The translations under genes were made by a program, and so were the position numbers. DNA of 64,000 nucleotides from Hymenopus coronatus. Taxonomy: Eukaryota > Arthropoda > Insecta > Mantodea > Hymenopodidae. The notes under the pieces were generated by a model that saw nothing but the letters and a program-made list of their open reading frames with translations, was not told where the DNA came from and did no database searches. Location: assembly GCA_030762935.1 (NCBI GenBank), contig CM060893.1, positions 10,212,001 to 10,276,000 of the forward strand. Reading direction: 5' to 3'. Positions 10,955-21,771 of the stretch are shown here, piece by piece. Positions within the stretch are counted from its first letter, which is position 1. Every line of letters begins with the position of its first letter.

Positions 10955-11078
10955 ACAAAATGTGCGACCAATAAAATTTTATAGACAAACAATGCAAGTG
11001 TATGGTGATAATGCAATGAATGAACCTTCATTGAGGAAATGGTGTGTAAATTACGAGAAATCAAGGAAGTACCAATAA
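10955..11078 (+). pseudogene. Possible mariner HTH fragment
   Basis: Reads KFYRQTMQVYGDNAMNEPS followed by LRKWCVNYEKS, similar to the helix-turn-helix start of mariner-type transposases. Nothing of the DDE domain follows. Confidence 0.42.
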
Positions 11079-11091
11079 AAAAAATAAATGT

Positions 11092-11383
11092 AAATGGCGT
11101 GTTATTTATGGATGCTCCTTAAATGCTGTGGTTCTCAGCGTCGCATTCTATATTGGGCATGAAAGACCGCTTAATTTTGCTCAGTCTCTCTCTTAGGCTT
11201 GAGGTTCTTTTACTTGCTGTAAATCTATGACACGGGACCAACAGCTTTACTTCCCTTCCGAAGGAAGCCATGCAAGGATTTTTACACCCGAAAAAATAAA
11301 TCGTCCTCTGCCGAGTTTGAACCTGCAACCTTGGACATATATATTTACCTTAACATGGTAACCATTACACCACAAAGGGCGAC
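11092..11383 (-). mobile_element. SINE A copy, with complete head
   Basis: Complete head on the minus strand (GTGTAATGGTTACCATG; B box GGTTCAAAC) and the usual body, in intron 2 of the + gene. Confidence 0.8.
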
Positions 11384-11544
11384 AAAAAAGAAGAAGAACC
11401 AATGTGCATGACAAAGATCAAAGTGGAAGATCTTTATGGAGGGGTTGAAAGAAAATGTTGATAAAAGACGTTGGCAGAAGGGTCCTGCGACTCAGATGAG
11501 ATGAGTTTATGCTGAATATCTGGGAATCAGTAAATTGATTCCTA

Positions 11545-12030
11545 ATGCAGGATATACTTGTACCCACCAAAAGCGAGGTAGCTGTGAAGTCGCGTGTGGA
11601 AAGCCACTGGTCAAGGAACATGCTTTTGGACCAGAACATACCATTGAATAGTCATCAGAGCATTGCTGCCTTGCCAAGAGGAAGTGCCTGTGAGGCTGCT
11701 GGATGCCAATCAGAACATACATGCTACTAGCTACAAGCGTATTGCCAGGCTGGAAGACTTGCTGAGGAGAGTGGCTAGCTATCTGATTGCAGCATAACTG
11801 GAAAGGATTCAACATCTACTTGGGCAATACCAGCCAAGTGAATAGTGATTTTGGCCACAATAACTGAGTGGTAAACCTTGTTAACTCCAGAGATACTTGA
11901 CCTACCCAACAACTACCAAATTAAGTCCCTCTGGCAAAGCAAATTGAGATACAGGACATGCTGGAGGACTTGAGATCCAGGGGAGTAATAGAAGAGCCCA
12001 AAATCCTTGGTGCTTCCCTGTGGGTTGGTG
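11545..12030 (+). pseudogene. Degraded Gypsy-type LTR retrotransposon fragment
   Basis: Frames with stops show a protease-to-RT spacer (LVPTKSEVAVKSRVE) and then PLAKQ...IQDMLEDLRSRGVIEEPK, the block just before the Gypsy reverse-transcriptase catalytic core. No LTRs or envelope region seen. Broken by stops and cut off by HLR at about 12035. Confidence 0.62.
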
Positions 12031-12040
12031 AAGAAAAAAA

Positions 12041-12355
12041 TCTGATGTGTTCCATTCACATGACTTTCTCTACATCTCTGGAATAAATTATTGTTAAAAG
12101 CCTATTGTTCTACTTACTTAATGCTAATCGAGAAAAAATTAGCAGAAATGATCTTATTACTTGCTTCCATGTAATTAGAAGGGAAATAAACAGGTACCAT
12201 TGGCTAAAGTGATAGCTAAAAGCTGGTTGCTATGTGATTAAAGTTCCTTTGTTTGTATGGATGTGAGTTGACAAATTTCCATGTGAGAAAAGTATAAGTA
12301 TTTTAAAGCTGAAACCAATAACAAGGAATATCTCAAAAAAAGGTCAATTCCACAA
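12041..12355 (+). mobile_element. HLR 5' half, first of tandem pair
   Basis: Starts TCTGATGTGTTCCATTCACA and stops about 315 bp in, directly against the next copy. Confidence 0.78.
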
Positions 12356-12362
12356 AAAAAAA

Positions 12363-12688
12363 TCTGATGTGTTCCATTCACATTGACTTTCTCTACATCT
12401 CTGTAACAAATAATTGTTAAGAAACTTATGCTTCTATTTATTTCATGCTAATCGACAAGGCATTAGCAGAAATAGTCTTATTACTTGCTTCCTTGTAAAT
12501 AGAAGAGAAATATGGGAATACCATAGGTTAAGTGATAGTCAAAAGCTGGTTGCTATGTGACTGAAGTTCCTTTGTTTGTATGGATAGGAGGAGTTGACAC
12601 ATTCCTGTATGAGAAAAGTATGTTTTTCAAAGCTGAAACCAAAAACAAGGCATATCTAAAAAATGATAAAATCCATGAAAAAAATGTT
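12363..12688 (+). mobile_element. HLR 5' half, second of tandem pair
   Basis: Same start and length as the preceding half; both break at the AAAAAA tract after ATCAACTCCACGA-like sequence. Confidence 0.78.
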
Positions 12689-12689
12689 C

Positions 12690-12985
12690 AGGTAAGCTAG
12701 CTTAAATACTGTACAAGATAGTTTACTGCAGGCAAAGTCAATGTGTGTGTTTCAAGAGAGATTATTGTCAATATTTATCCCCAGCAGTTTTACACTTTCA
12801 GCTGTATTAAATTTACCCTTGCATTTTTTTTAGTTTGAACATAATATTTTGTGTCTTGTTTTCATTGAGATAAAAACCATTTAGATCAAACCATTTCTTC
12901 ACCTGTTGCATGTTTAAGTTAGTAGCACTGTGCAAGTAAATCCAAATCGTTGTATTACATTCTCCTTGTTAATACAAATTGTAAA
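12690..12985 (-). pseudogene. LINE reverse-transcriptase fragment
   Basis: On the minus strand MQQVKKWFDLNGFYLNENKT and then, after a shift, KLLGINIDNNLSWNTHIDF: the segment after the catalytic region of jockey/RTE-type reverse transcriptases. Frameshifted, inactive. Confidence 0.66.
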
Positions 12986-13989
12986 ATAAGATTCCCAAGG
13001 ACCTGCAGTCGCGAGGAATGCTGTTATGCAAGATCCCATTGTTTATCTTGGTCCCCCCCCCCCCCCCAGTGAGCTGTCTTGGCAGCCATTAGAGATCGAG
13101 CTTCCCTTATTTCTCCCGCCAGGTGCAAATTACTCTTTGTGGTTTGATTTTTGTGTGCAAAAAATACTGCACTGTGAGACGTTAATATATGAAAGCCAAG
13201 CATTTTCATATCAAGTTTTCATTTATGTTAATGGAAGGAAATTGATGCCATATAAATTTATTGATTATGTGGTAAAGGAAAAATTAATTACTGAAAGTAA
13301 CTAGCCTACAAGTGTTTTGTGAATATTAGAATATTGAATGTAATGTGTATTTGAAGTATTATTTCATTTGTGATAATTATTTTTGAAAATCCAACAATGA
13401 TAATTGCATTGCTATGTGCTCGAAAAAGGAAGTTGTTCTTTCCAGTATACCGCATCCCCAAGCGTTGCATACCCGTATTTAAATTTTCACGAAGCGTAAA
13501 TAGCTTATGAAATAAATATATGTACCAAAAGTAATTTATTTATAAATAAACGGAAGTCTGTGTTATATACTTCCTTAAAGAATGTTTAATAAGGAAAAAC
13601 ATATAAGTTTTGAGCCTATATAAGAGCTGAATAGATGATCAACTGTGTGCATTTGTTATTGGTCATTCTTTGTGTGCGTATTATTGCTCGGTACAAGGGT
13701 AGCATCCTATGGGAGCGCATGCTGTAGAATGCAATTTTCATTTATCTCTGCAATCCTGCAGTTTTAATAATTATTGTGTCAAGTAATATCCAAGAACATC
13801 ATACCAGTGTATTATTTATAAATATTATATTACCTGGAATGAAGTATCTTATTCGAGGCCACAACCTGAGAAGTAATTATACTATGTATTACTGTGAGTA
13901 ATACTAAAGAAGAAAGAATCTCAACTAGCTCGCCGACTGGACATTGTTATGCATTGAATAATATATATGTAACAAATTGACTTACACAC
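12986..13989. other. No gene recognised
   Basis: Contains a C-homopolymer of about 17 bp near 13052-13068 and otherwise AT-rich, stop-dense sequence. Confidence 0.4.
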
Positions 13990-14223
13990 GAGGGGAATAA
14001 TATAATAAATGCGTAACAGCTGGTGGACATTCATTCCCAACTGTGTGAAGTGTACAGAGAACAGTGTATGAGCATACAACATGTGTGCAAATGCTGCAGA
14101 GAATTCAAAGACGACTTGCAGATGTTCTGATGTGCAGCATTCTGGAGATGGACAAAACAATTGCGAATACTGAAGAAGCAATGCTGAAAGATTGAAGGAT
14201 GATGGTTCAAGAGCTATGTAAAT

Positions 14224-14488
14224 GAAATGGCTTTTTTATTTATGGACGCTCTTTAACTGCTGTGGATCTCAGCGTCCCATTCTATACTGGGCGTGAAAGA
14301 CCGCTTAATTTCGCTCAGAGGCCTCTCTATCAGGCTTGAGGTTCTTTTACGTGCCATAAATCTACGACATGGGACCCACAGCTTTACTTCCCTTCTGAAA
14401 GAAGCCATGCTAAGGATTTGTATGCCCGAAAAAATCCATCGTCCTCCGCCAGGTTTGATCCCCTGGCCTTGGGTATATGAAGTCAGTA
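14224..14488 (-). mobile_element. SINE A copy inside mariner pseudogene
   Basis: Standard body; the head ends at CCTTGGGTATATGAAG. Flanked by similar sequence (GGTTCAAGAGCTATGT and GGATCAAACCAGGAGCTCTGT), probably an eroded target duplication in the mariner VQELCE segment. Confidence 0.75.
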
Positions 14489-14634
14489 AGTACTCAAAGT
14501 CACAGGATCAAACCAGGAGCTCTGTGAGATAATACCTGATGTCAGCAAAGTTTTGACAGAACATTAAGGGTATACCAAGGTTTGTGCAAGGTGGGTCCCG
14601 AGAATGCTTACAGAAGACCACAGACAGAAACGTG

Positions 14635-15750
14635 GGTAATGTTACTGATTAAGGGCCTGTTTACTGCGCAATGCTGCAAAAGCATACCAACTTTAGAAAT
14701 TGAAAACCCGCTGTAGAACTGAGCACTCAGTGCCAAAGGAATGCAAGTGGTTAACAGCTGCAAAATGACAGTAGTAGCACAGTTATATGTTGCTAAATGG
14801 GAGCGATAATGCTCTTTTTTTTCCCCATTCAATGTTAAGATAACGCACCAGTTTACCTAGACAATGACACAACACATCAGTGAAATTCAAATATATTTTT
14901 ATGTACTAACAGTCATTTCCATGCTCCTATTGATTAAAATAAAGAAGAAAAAAACCTATTTATTTGCCGTTAGGTGGCTGCTTTATTCTTCTTCCCCATT
15001 CTATGCTAAAGGAATGCTCCTGGTTATGTGGTCTAAACAGTGAAAATAAAATATATTTTTATGTATTAACTATGGTTTCCTTGGTGACATTGTTTAAATA
15101 AAGAAATAAAAGCATTAAAATTAACAAGTTATAAACTATGCACATTAATCAACAATCTTTGAAATCCAAAAATGCCAGAGAAATGACGGGATCCAGATAA
15201 TATGTCGTTTTAGGTTAACCTACTTATTGCAGATGTTGGTTATTTGAGGTCATGTACATGAGCTAGCTAAAGGTGATTTCATCAAAACATAAATATAACC
15301 CCATCTACGTCACACTGCAATTGCGATGCTCTTAATACGTTTGATCAAATAATTTTTTGGGTTAAATGGAGAAATTTAATACACAAAGCTACTGTTAAAT
15401 AAGAACTTATTGATTGCTTTGTTTCTTTTTAATGAAAACAGGAGCATTAGTAGTAAATAAAAATTATTATTATTATTATTTGGAGAAATGATGGGATCCA
15501 GATAACATGCTATTTTAGGTCAACCAAATATCATTGTATATTTCAGGGTTTCCCTGCCTTGCTATGGTTACGCTTCCTAAGGCATATACTGTTAATTGCA
15601 AATTTCATGCTTTCCACACTACCTTATGACTGCGCTGCCTTCCCATACTAACTATATATGCTCCATTATACTGAACATTGCACCTTTCAGATGAAAAGGT
15701 TGGCTGCCTGACGCTACGCGGCCAACAGACCCTTATTCGGCAACATTACC
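14635..15750. mobile_element. TIR element D (1116 bp) with 8-bp TSD
   Basis: Ends GGTAATGTT.CTGATTAAGGG and the inverse of CCCTTATTCGGCAACATTACC: imperfect TIRs of at least 30 bp. Flanked by GAAACGTG (14627-14634) and GAAATGTG (15751-15758), 8 bp with one mismatch, within mariner coding sequence. An 8-bp TSD fits hAT, Merlin or Mutator-like elements; the GG terminus does not match the usual hAT CA start, so the class stays open. No transposase seen, so it is non-autonomous. Relatives at 59706-60400 and about 26890-27930. Confidence 0.85.
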
Positions 15751-16345
15751 GAAATGTGTGGAAACAGCCCGCGAATTCCTTCAGGCAGGCCTATGAAATT
15801 AATGGCAAGGAATTGTTAATCTCTGTTGTCACTGAAGACAAAAGCTGGATTCACAATATGAGACCAGAAATGAAACAATCCCATCAGTGGTAACATCCAG
15901 ATTCACCAGTCGCGGAAGTTTAAACAAACACTCTCTGATGGCAAAAACATGGCAATCATATTTTGCGATAGGAAGGGGTTATTGTTGTGCAAATTTATGC
16001 TTAGCAGTACAACAATCAATGCAGATCACTACTGTGACATGTTGAAGAAACTTTGTCACATGATCCAAATTAAGAGGAGAGGCATGCTCACATGGGTAGT
16101 GAGTTTCCATCAGGACAACGCTCGTCCACACATTGTCTGACAACCAATCTCATCAACAAACTTGGATGGCATACCATCAAACCCCCTCCCTATAGCCCAC
16201 ACCTAGTCCCAAGTTACTACCATCTCTTCCATGACATGATGAAACACCTGGGTGGAATGCATTTCAGAATTGGAGGGGAGTTGCAAGAAAATGTTTTAAG
16301 CTACCTACACTATGTGGTGGGAGAATACTATGATGCAGGCATATA

Positions 16346-16591
16346 AAAATGCAAAATGCTTTGATCTGAATGGCGATTATGTTGAAAAATAGGAAAAAGT
16401 AAGCCGTCCAAAAATGTTTATTCAATGCCAATAAAACATATTCTTCATTGTGAAAATAAATTGGGAGGCTTATTTTACAACAACCCTCGTACCATTTGCT
16501 ATATGATTTCACTTTCAGCAATTCTCTCTCTTCATCTCTCTTTTTCACTAAAGTATGGTTTTATTTGCTGATGATGTTTTTTACATTTCAG
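16346..16591. other. Intron end; mariner 3' region
   Basis: Probably mariner 3' UTR and end up to about 16460, then intron sequence with the acceptor at 16591. No other feature. Confidence 0.4.
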
Positions 16592-18323
16592 ATTGGATAT
16601 GGAAGCAGCATGGAACTATGAATCTAAAGTCACCAGTGATAAGAACTGCTTGAAACCAAGAGAAAATAGCAATCTTTGTAATGATAAATTTAACAGAAGT
16701 GTCACAGAGAAATTCCACATGGATGGCAAAATGCCACACAAATGTAAATTAAGTCAGGCATCGTCTTTACAAACTGACATTGTAACTCCTGAGGACCAAA
16801 ATGAGCATCAGTGTAACATTTGTGACAACTTTTCTACACCATCACATTTGAACAAAGATAAATTAATTCATGAGCGCAGACGGCTGTTTCAGTGCAACCT
16901 TTGTGACAAAAATTATACTCGAGCAGTACATTTGAAAACCCATAAGTTAGTCCATCATGGCAAAAGACAGTTTAAATGTGAGAAGTGTGATAAGAGCTAT
17001 CTTACAGCATCACATTTGAAAGTGCACAACTTAATTCACGAGGATGAAAAAAAACATAAGTGTAAAATTTGTGGAAAGAGCTTTAATATACCTGCATATC
17101 TTAAAAGACATATCTTATTGCATGAGGGCAAAAGACCATTTAAATGTAATAAGTGTGATAAGAGCTATCTTACAGCACCACATTTGAGAGCACACAACAT
17201 AATTCATGAGGGTAAAAGGCATTTTAAATGTGACAAGTGCGATAAGAGCTGTTTTAAAATATCACATTTGAAGGCTCATAGTTTAATTCATGAAGAGAAT
17301 AGGCCATTTAAATGTGATAAGTGTGATAAAAGCTTTAAACGGGCATCAAATTTGAAACAACATAGTTCAACTCATGAGGGCAAGAGACCATTTAAGTGTG
17401 ACAAGTGTGATAAGAGCTATTTTAAAATATCACACTTGAAGGCTCATAGTTTAATTCATGAAGAGAACAGGCCATTTAAATGTGATAAGTGTGATAAAAG
17501 CTTTAAAAGGGCATCAAATTTAAAACAACATAGTTCGACTCATGAGGGCAAGAGACCATTTAAGTGTGACAAATGTGATAATAGTTATCTTACAGCATCA
17601 CATTTGAAAGCCCATAGTTTAATTCATGAAGGCAAAAGACCATATAAATGTGACAAGTGTGACAAGAGCTATCTTGCATCATCAAATTTGAAAGCTCATA
17701 ATTTAATGCACGAGGGGAAAAGACCATTTAAGTGTGACAAGTGTGATAAAAGTTTTAAATGGGCATCAAATTTAAAACAACATAGTTCAATTCATGAGGG
17801 CAAGAAACCATATAAGTGTGACAAGTGTGATAACAGTTATCTTGCAGCATCACATTTGAGAGCGCACAATATAATTCATGAGGGCAAAAGGCATTTTAAA
17901 TGTGACAAGTGTGATAAGAGCTATTTTAACATATCACATTTGAGGGCTCATAGTATAATTCATGAAGAGAAGAGGCCATTTAAATGTGATAAGTGTGATA
18001 AAAGCTTTAGATGGGCATCAAATTTAAAACAACATAGTTCAATTCATGAGGGCAAAAGACCATTTAAGTGTGACAAGTGTGACAACAGTTACCTTACAGC
18101 ATCGCATTTGAAAGCCCATCGTTTTATTCATGAAGGCAAAAGGCCATATAAATGTGACAAGTGTGACAAGAACTATCTGACAGCATCAAATTTGCGAGCT
18201 CATAATGTAGTGCACGAGGGGAAACGGCCATTTAAGTGCGACAAGTGTGATAAAAGCTTTAAATGGGCATCAAATTTGAAACAGCATGGTTCAATTCATG
18301 AGGGAAATATAAAAATTAAATGA
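16592..18323 (+). CDS. Terminal zinc-finger exon, + strand gene (17 C2H2 fingers)
   Basis: Starts after a TTACATTTCAG acceptor with one base completing the codon from 10650 and reads GLDMEAAWNYE; the - strand paralogues begin at the same point with LATEAAENYD. The joined protein is 729 aa. About 70 residues precede a degenerate finger (HQCNICDNFS..., first zinc His replaced), then 17 canonical CX2C-X12-HX3H fingers follow with HEGKRPFKC-type linkers in place of TGEKP. From finger 4 on the array has a three-finger period (SYLTxxHLxAH, then SYxxxxxLxAH, then SFxxASNLKQH); fingers 5-6 and 7-8 are nearly identical at DNA level. Expected role: nuclear sequence-specific DNA binding. The array ends at TGA 18321-18323, just before a decayed further finger. 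All other exons lie upstream, across a 5.9-kb transposon-filled intron. Confidence 0.9.
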
Positions 18324-18392
18324 GGTAAGCGAGCTATCTTGTAGCATCAGTATTCCATTATTTAATTCCAGAGCAAAGCAGACCATATAAAT
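18324..18392 (+). pseudogene. Decayed extra zinc finger after the stop codon
   Basis: Sequence after the stop still resembles a finger: a shortened CDKCDK region, then bases reading SYLVAS, then a damaged HLIHEGKRPYKC region (visible as YLIPEQSRPYKY in one frame). A deletion in the CX2C segment appears to have created the TGA that now ends the gene. The remnant stops at the TIR element starting at 18394. Confidence 0.7.
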
Positions 18393-18393
18393 A

Positions 18394-19614
18394 CTGGGTG
18401 ATCCAAAAACATCCAAACCGGTTGTGCAGTGTTTTGCTGTCTCATCCTCAGCGCTTGTTGCCATCTGCCACTGTCATAGAAATGCACGGATGAAACCATG
18501 CAACATTTTTAAAACCATGGAAGAATTAAAACAAAATATCTGCCAGGAAATTGCAGCATTTCTCAACATGAACTATGGTGAATGATGGATAGTTTCCTAA
18601 AGTGGTGCCAAAAATGTATGGACAATGGCAGTTGCCAGTTTCAGCATCTGCTTTAAGACATTGGAGCCCAAGCCCGAGTATAGCTTGGGCCATCGAAATG
18701 TTCATGAGACCCATGCCCGAGCATAGCTCGGGCAGGTATTTCTTATAATTTTAATGCAATTCCACGACATTAACTCGGTCTTGGGCTATGCGGCAAAGAA
18801 CATACATCAGTTATCATTTAGTTGTCTAATTTGTGCTGCCATCTGTCCTTGCTTTAGTCAGCTATTAGGAATTTTAGGAGATTTAGTAATATTGGCTGTT
18901 CTCGGGTAGTCGCACCATTTTCTTTGAAGATGGTGACCTGTTTGTTACGTTTGTGCTCTTAAATGTTAAAATGCTGCATTTTCCTCGATTTCTGTGAACT
19001 GAAGCTGAAATTCAGGATACAAATTAAGCTGTGAAAAATTCTGATTCTGAGGTAGAGTTTTTCGAACTTTGAATATGAAGTGTAAGCAGCTTTACACAGT
19101 TTTTTTTTTTTCAAACTTATATTTGATTCATGTTGTAAATTTAAAATAAAATATTAATAAGGAACTTATGACTATTTTCTTACTTGTTGAGAAATCCTTA
19201 AATGCCATAGATACTTTTAGATTGTCCCAATACTTTTCGGCAGATTTAATTGATGTACTGTAAATAATAACTCAAAGTAGGCGTAAAAACCCTGGGTTTC
19301 TTGGCACTTCAACTACCGAAACGCCCAGGCTTCAATGTATTAAAACAAAATATCCACCAGGATATTGCCAGCATTTCTTAACGTGAACTATGGTGAGTGA
19401 TGGATAGTTTCCTAAAGAGGTGCCAAAATGTATGGACAATGGTGGTTGCCAGTTTCAGCACCTCCTTTAATAACATTGGTAAATAAAACCTTTAAAAATA
19501 GTTTTAAAAATGTTATCCATGCCTTTCTATGATATCGGCAGACGGCAATGATCACCAAGGGCATGGACAGGCAAAACACTGCGCAGCTGATTCAGACCCT
19601 TTTGGATCACCCAG
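18394..19614. mobile_element. TIR element F with TA target, host of element G
   Basis: Ends CTGGGTGATCCAAAA in inverted orientation at both sides, flanked by TA (18392-18393, 19615-19616), with further matching TIR sequence (TGCAGTG / GCGCAGTG). The inside contains a roughly 130-bp direct duplication (18525-18656 and 19340-19475), with element G between the two copies. No transposase frame seen. A related, shorter element is at 30907-31679. Confidence 0.78.
18657..19339 (+). mobile_element. piggyBac-like element G copy 1 (683 bp), TTAA TSD
   Basis: TTAA at 18653-18656 and 19340-19343; ends ACATTGGAGCC and the inverse of GGCTTCAATGT. A second copy at 43485-44127 has the same ends and TTAA flanks at an unrelated site. 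No transposase; short non-autonomous derivative. Confidence 0.85.
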
Positions 19615-19616
19615 TA

Positions 19617-19974
19617 TAACAGGCACCCCATGAGCTTTTGTGGAATATAAAAACTGAAAAGGTATAAAAGTTCATGAGAACAAAAGGTGTCTAATGTGTA
19701 ATGTGATATGAAGCTTATTACAAATGTTTTAGCAGTGGTTAAACCTTAAAACTGACAGCAATATAATTGCTTCCACTTGAAACAAGGTTACTTTAAATCG
19801 ATAAATACACTTTAGTGCACAACAATGTGCCAAGTGTTTTGGCAAGAATGCAGCCGGAAGCGCACTCAGTGTTGCACAGACAGGTAAATGAAATGGAACT
19901 GTCATAAAGTGATTTTGTGCCATGGTTTATTATGACTTCGAAATAGTGCCTAACAGCAGAGTTCAGAAGTCACA
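19617..19974. other. No gene recognised
   Basis: Short frames only (e.g. minus 19729-19923), none recognised. Confidence 0.35.
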
Positions 19975-20905
19975 CAGGGCAGAATTGCCTAGTGTTTTGC
20001 TGAAGCACATTTGGTGACCAGCAACCATGTTGTTACCAGCTGCCATCTTGTAATCTATACACTACCATTACACTATATGCAAAACCTGTCAAACTTAATT
20101 GTTTTTCCAAGTTTTTGAAGTAAACAACAAAGGACAATGGAAGGGAACAGATATCTAGTTGAAATATTTATACACTCACATTTTTTGGCCTGTCAGAAGC
20201 TATTATTGCAATAAACATTGTGGCAAGGTGTTAACTTAATTTTGTTCTAATTTCTTTGTCTAAAACTAAAAGAGGGAAACATATCATATATTTGCCAAAC
20301 CTTATTGTTTATCTCTCATGCCGATAGTCATTAATTCCACTGCATAAGTACATACCAAAAAAAGGGTGATAAGTATCAGAGATTATCCCAAAAGTTATAA
20401 TGACTCGCTGTGGACTGCATGTATTGCATTCCTAGTCTGAGGAACACACCCCCTATTGTCACAGTTCTGGTATCATAAGCACATATTTTGATAGTAATTA
20501 TTTCTCGCAATAGCTACTAAATTGGCGAATTAGCAAGAGGTGACATAAACTGGAGTAGGTTCCCAATTTTGGCTGCTTCTCAATGGTCTTTCAAAGTTGT
20601 AATCTAAAATCTAACAAACAATACAGAATTGTTCTGTTGATAATGTATAACATATTTCAATAAGTATACCACTGAAAAATCACTTAAAGTACACTAACCT
20701 GTATTGGAACACATTTCCCTTTCCTTGTTTATGCTTCTGCTATTTGAGAAACTACAACCAAACACCACTCAGGCATTGACCATTATACTGGTTTAAAACA
20801 ACAGTCCAAATGTACTGCTTAATTGACATTTAAATCATAAAATCTTATTTTTGGGAGTAAATTTTACCCACAAAAGCTGTACTCATCTCAGAAGTGTAGA
20901 ATCAT
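19975..20905 (+). repeat. Dispersed repeat E, copy 1
   Basis: Matches 27950-28965 (direct) and 27050-27520 (inverted): shared blocks such as TTTTTGGCCTGTCAGAA, GGTATCATAAGCACATA, ACAAACAATACAGAAT and AACATTTAA. About 0.9 kb; no protein recognised. Confidence 0.72.
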
Positions 20906-21054
20906 AATATGACTTGACAAAAATGTGCTTCACCGACCACAATGCAGGATGGGGCATTACCTATCTATTCTCTCTATATCTGTGGGAAGTCAGCACCATC
21001 CAGAGTTACCATTGGAAACTGGTTTTGGGAGCCCCAAAGGTAATCCCTGGAAGA

Positions 21055-21620
21055 TGAACCTTGTGCAGGTTGTCCTCACACTCCAGAAACAATTGCAACT
21101 GCGCAGAAATTATTAATGGAGGATCCCCACATTACCTATGTTGACATTCTGAGTACCCTTAACATTAGACCAACAACAGTGAAAATAGAAATGGCATCTT
21201 ATTTGTGGATGCTCTGTAACTGCTGTGGTTCTCAGCATCCCATTCTAAATTGGGCATGAAAGACCGCTTAATTTTGCTCAGAGGCCTCTCTATCAGGCTT
21301 GAGGTTCTTTTACGTGCTGTAAATCTACGACACGGGACCAACGGCTTTACTTCCCTTCCGAAGGAAGCCATGCTAAGGATTTTTACACCCAAAAAAATCC
21401 ATCGTCCTCCGCCAGGTTTGAACCTGCAACCTTGTATATATGATCAACAACAGTGAATGCCATCCTTTCATGAACATCTGCAAGTCTTCAAGTGCTGTTC
21501 TCAGGTGCGGCATTCATTAACAATGGGTCACAAAGCAGCTCGCACGGAATGGTGCCATTTCATGCTGGAAAAACACAAAAATGGAAGAAGTAAGAGTGCT
21601 ACAACGTTGTCACAGGATAT
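21055..21620 (+). pseudogene. Mariner transposase fragment split by SINE A
   Basis: Left piece 21075-21183 reads TPETIATAQKLLMEDPHITY and DILSTLNIRPTTV; right piece 21445-21615 reads EHLQVFKCCSQVRHS and KAARTEWCHFMLEKHKNGRS. Together they span the mariner region from the second HTH to just before the first catalytic Asp. The SINE sits between with a duplicated CAACAACAGTGAA. Truncated at its right by another SINE A. Confidence 0.75.
21187..21440 (-). mobile_element. SINE A copy with target duplication
   Basis: Body as in the family; flanks CAACAACAGTGAA on both sides within mariner sequence, a LINE-type target duplication of about 13 bp. Confidence 0.82.
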
Positions 21621-21624
21621 GAAA

Positions 21625-21768
21625 TGAAATTAAATGGCATTTTATTTATGGGTGCTTTTTAACTGCTGTGGTTCTCACCATCCCATACTGGGCGTGAAAT
21701 ATCACTTAATTTTGCTCAGGGGCCTCTCTATGAGGCTTGAGGTTCTTTTATATGCTGTAAAGCTACTT
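21625..21768 (-). mobile_element. SINE A fragment
   Basis: Only the 3' half of the body (GGGTGCTTTTTAACTGCTGTG to GGTTCTTTTATATGCTG). Confidence 0.72.
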
Positions 21769-21771
21769 TCT

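Larger units (their letters stand above)
13990..16345 (+). pseudogene. Mariner transposase pseudogene, interrupted by two elements
   Basis: Three pieces of one mariner gene: 13990-14215 (HTH: FIPNCVKCTENSV in one frame, CEVYREQCMSIQHVCKCCRE in another, EFKDDLQ), 14510-14634 (YTKVCARWVPRMLTEDHRQK) and 15751-16345 (TAREFLQ..., VVTEDKSWIH, then shifted DNARPHIV, PPPYSPHLVPSYYHLF). SINE A lies between pieces one and two, element D between two and three. Removing D with one copy of its 8-bp duplication gives the continuous frame QKRVETAREFLQ, so D landed inside the coding region. Several stops and frameshifts; clearly dead. The third Asp of the catalytic triad lies in SYYHLF, where D is replaced by Y. 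Confidence 0.82.

Noticed and set aside
11545..12030. Endogenous virus with envelope
   Set aside because: Only a protease-RT spacer of Gypsy type is seen; no LTR or envelope, so I call it a retrotransposon fragment.
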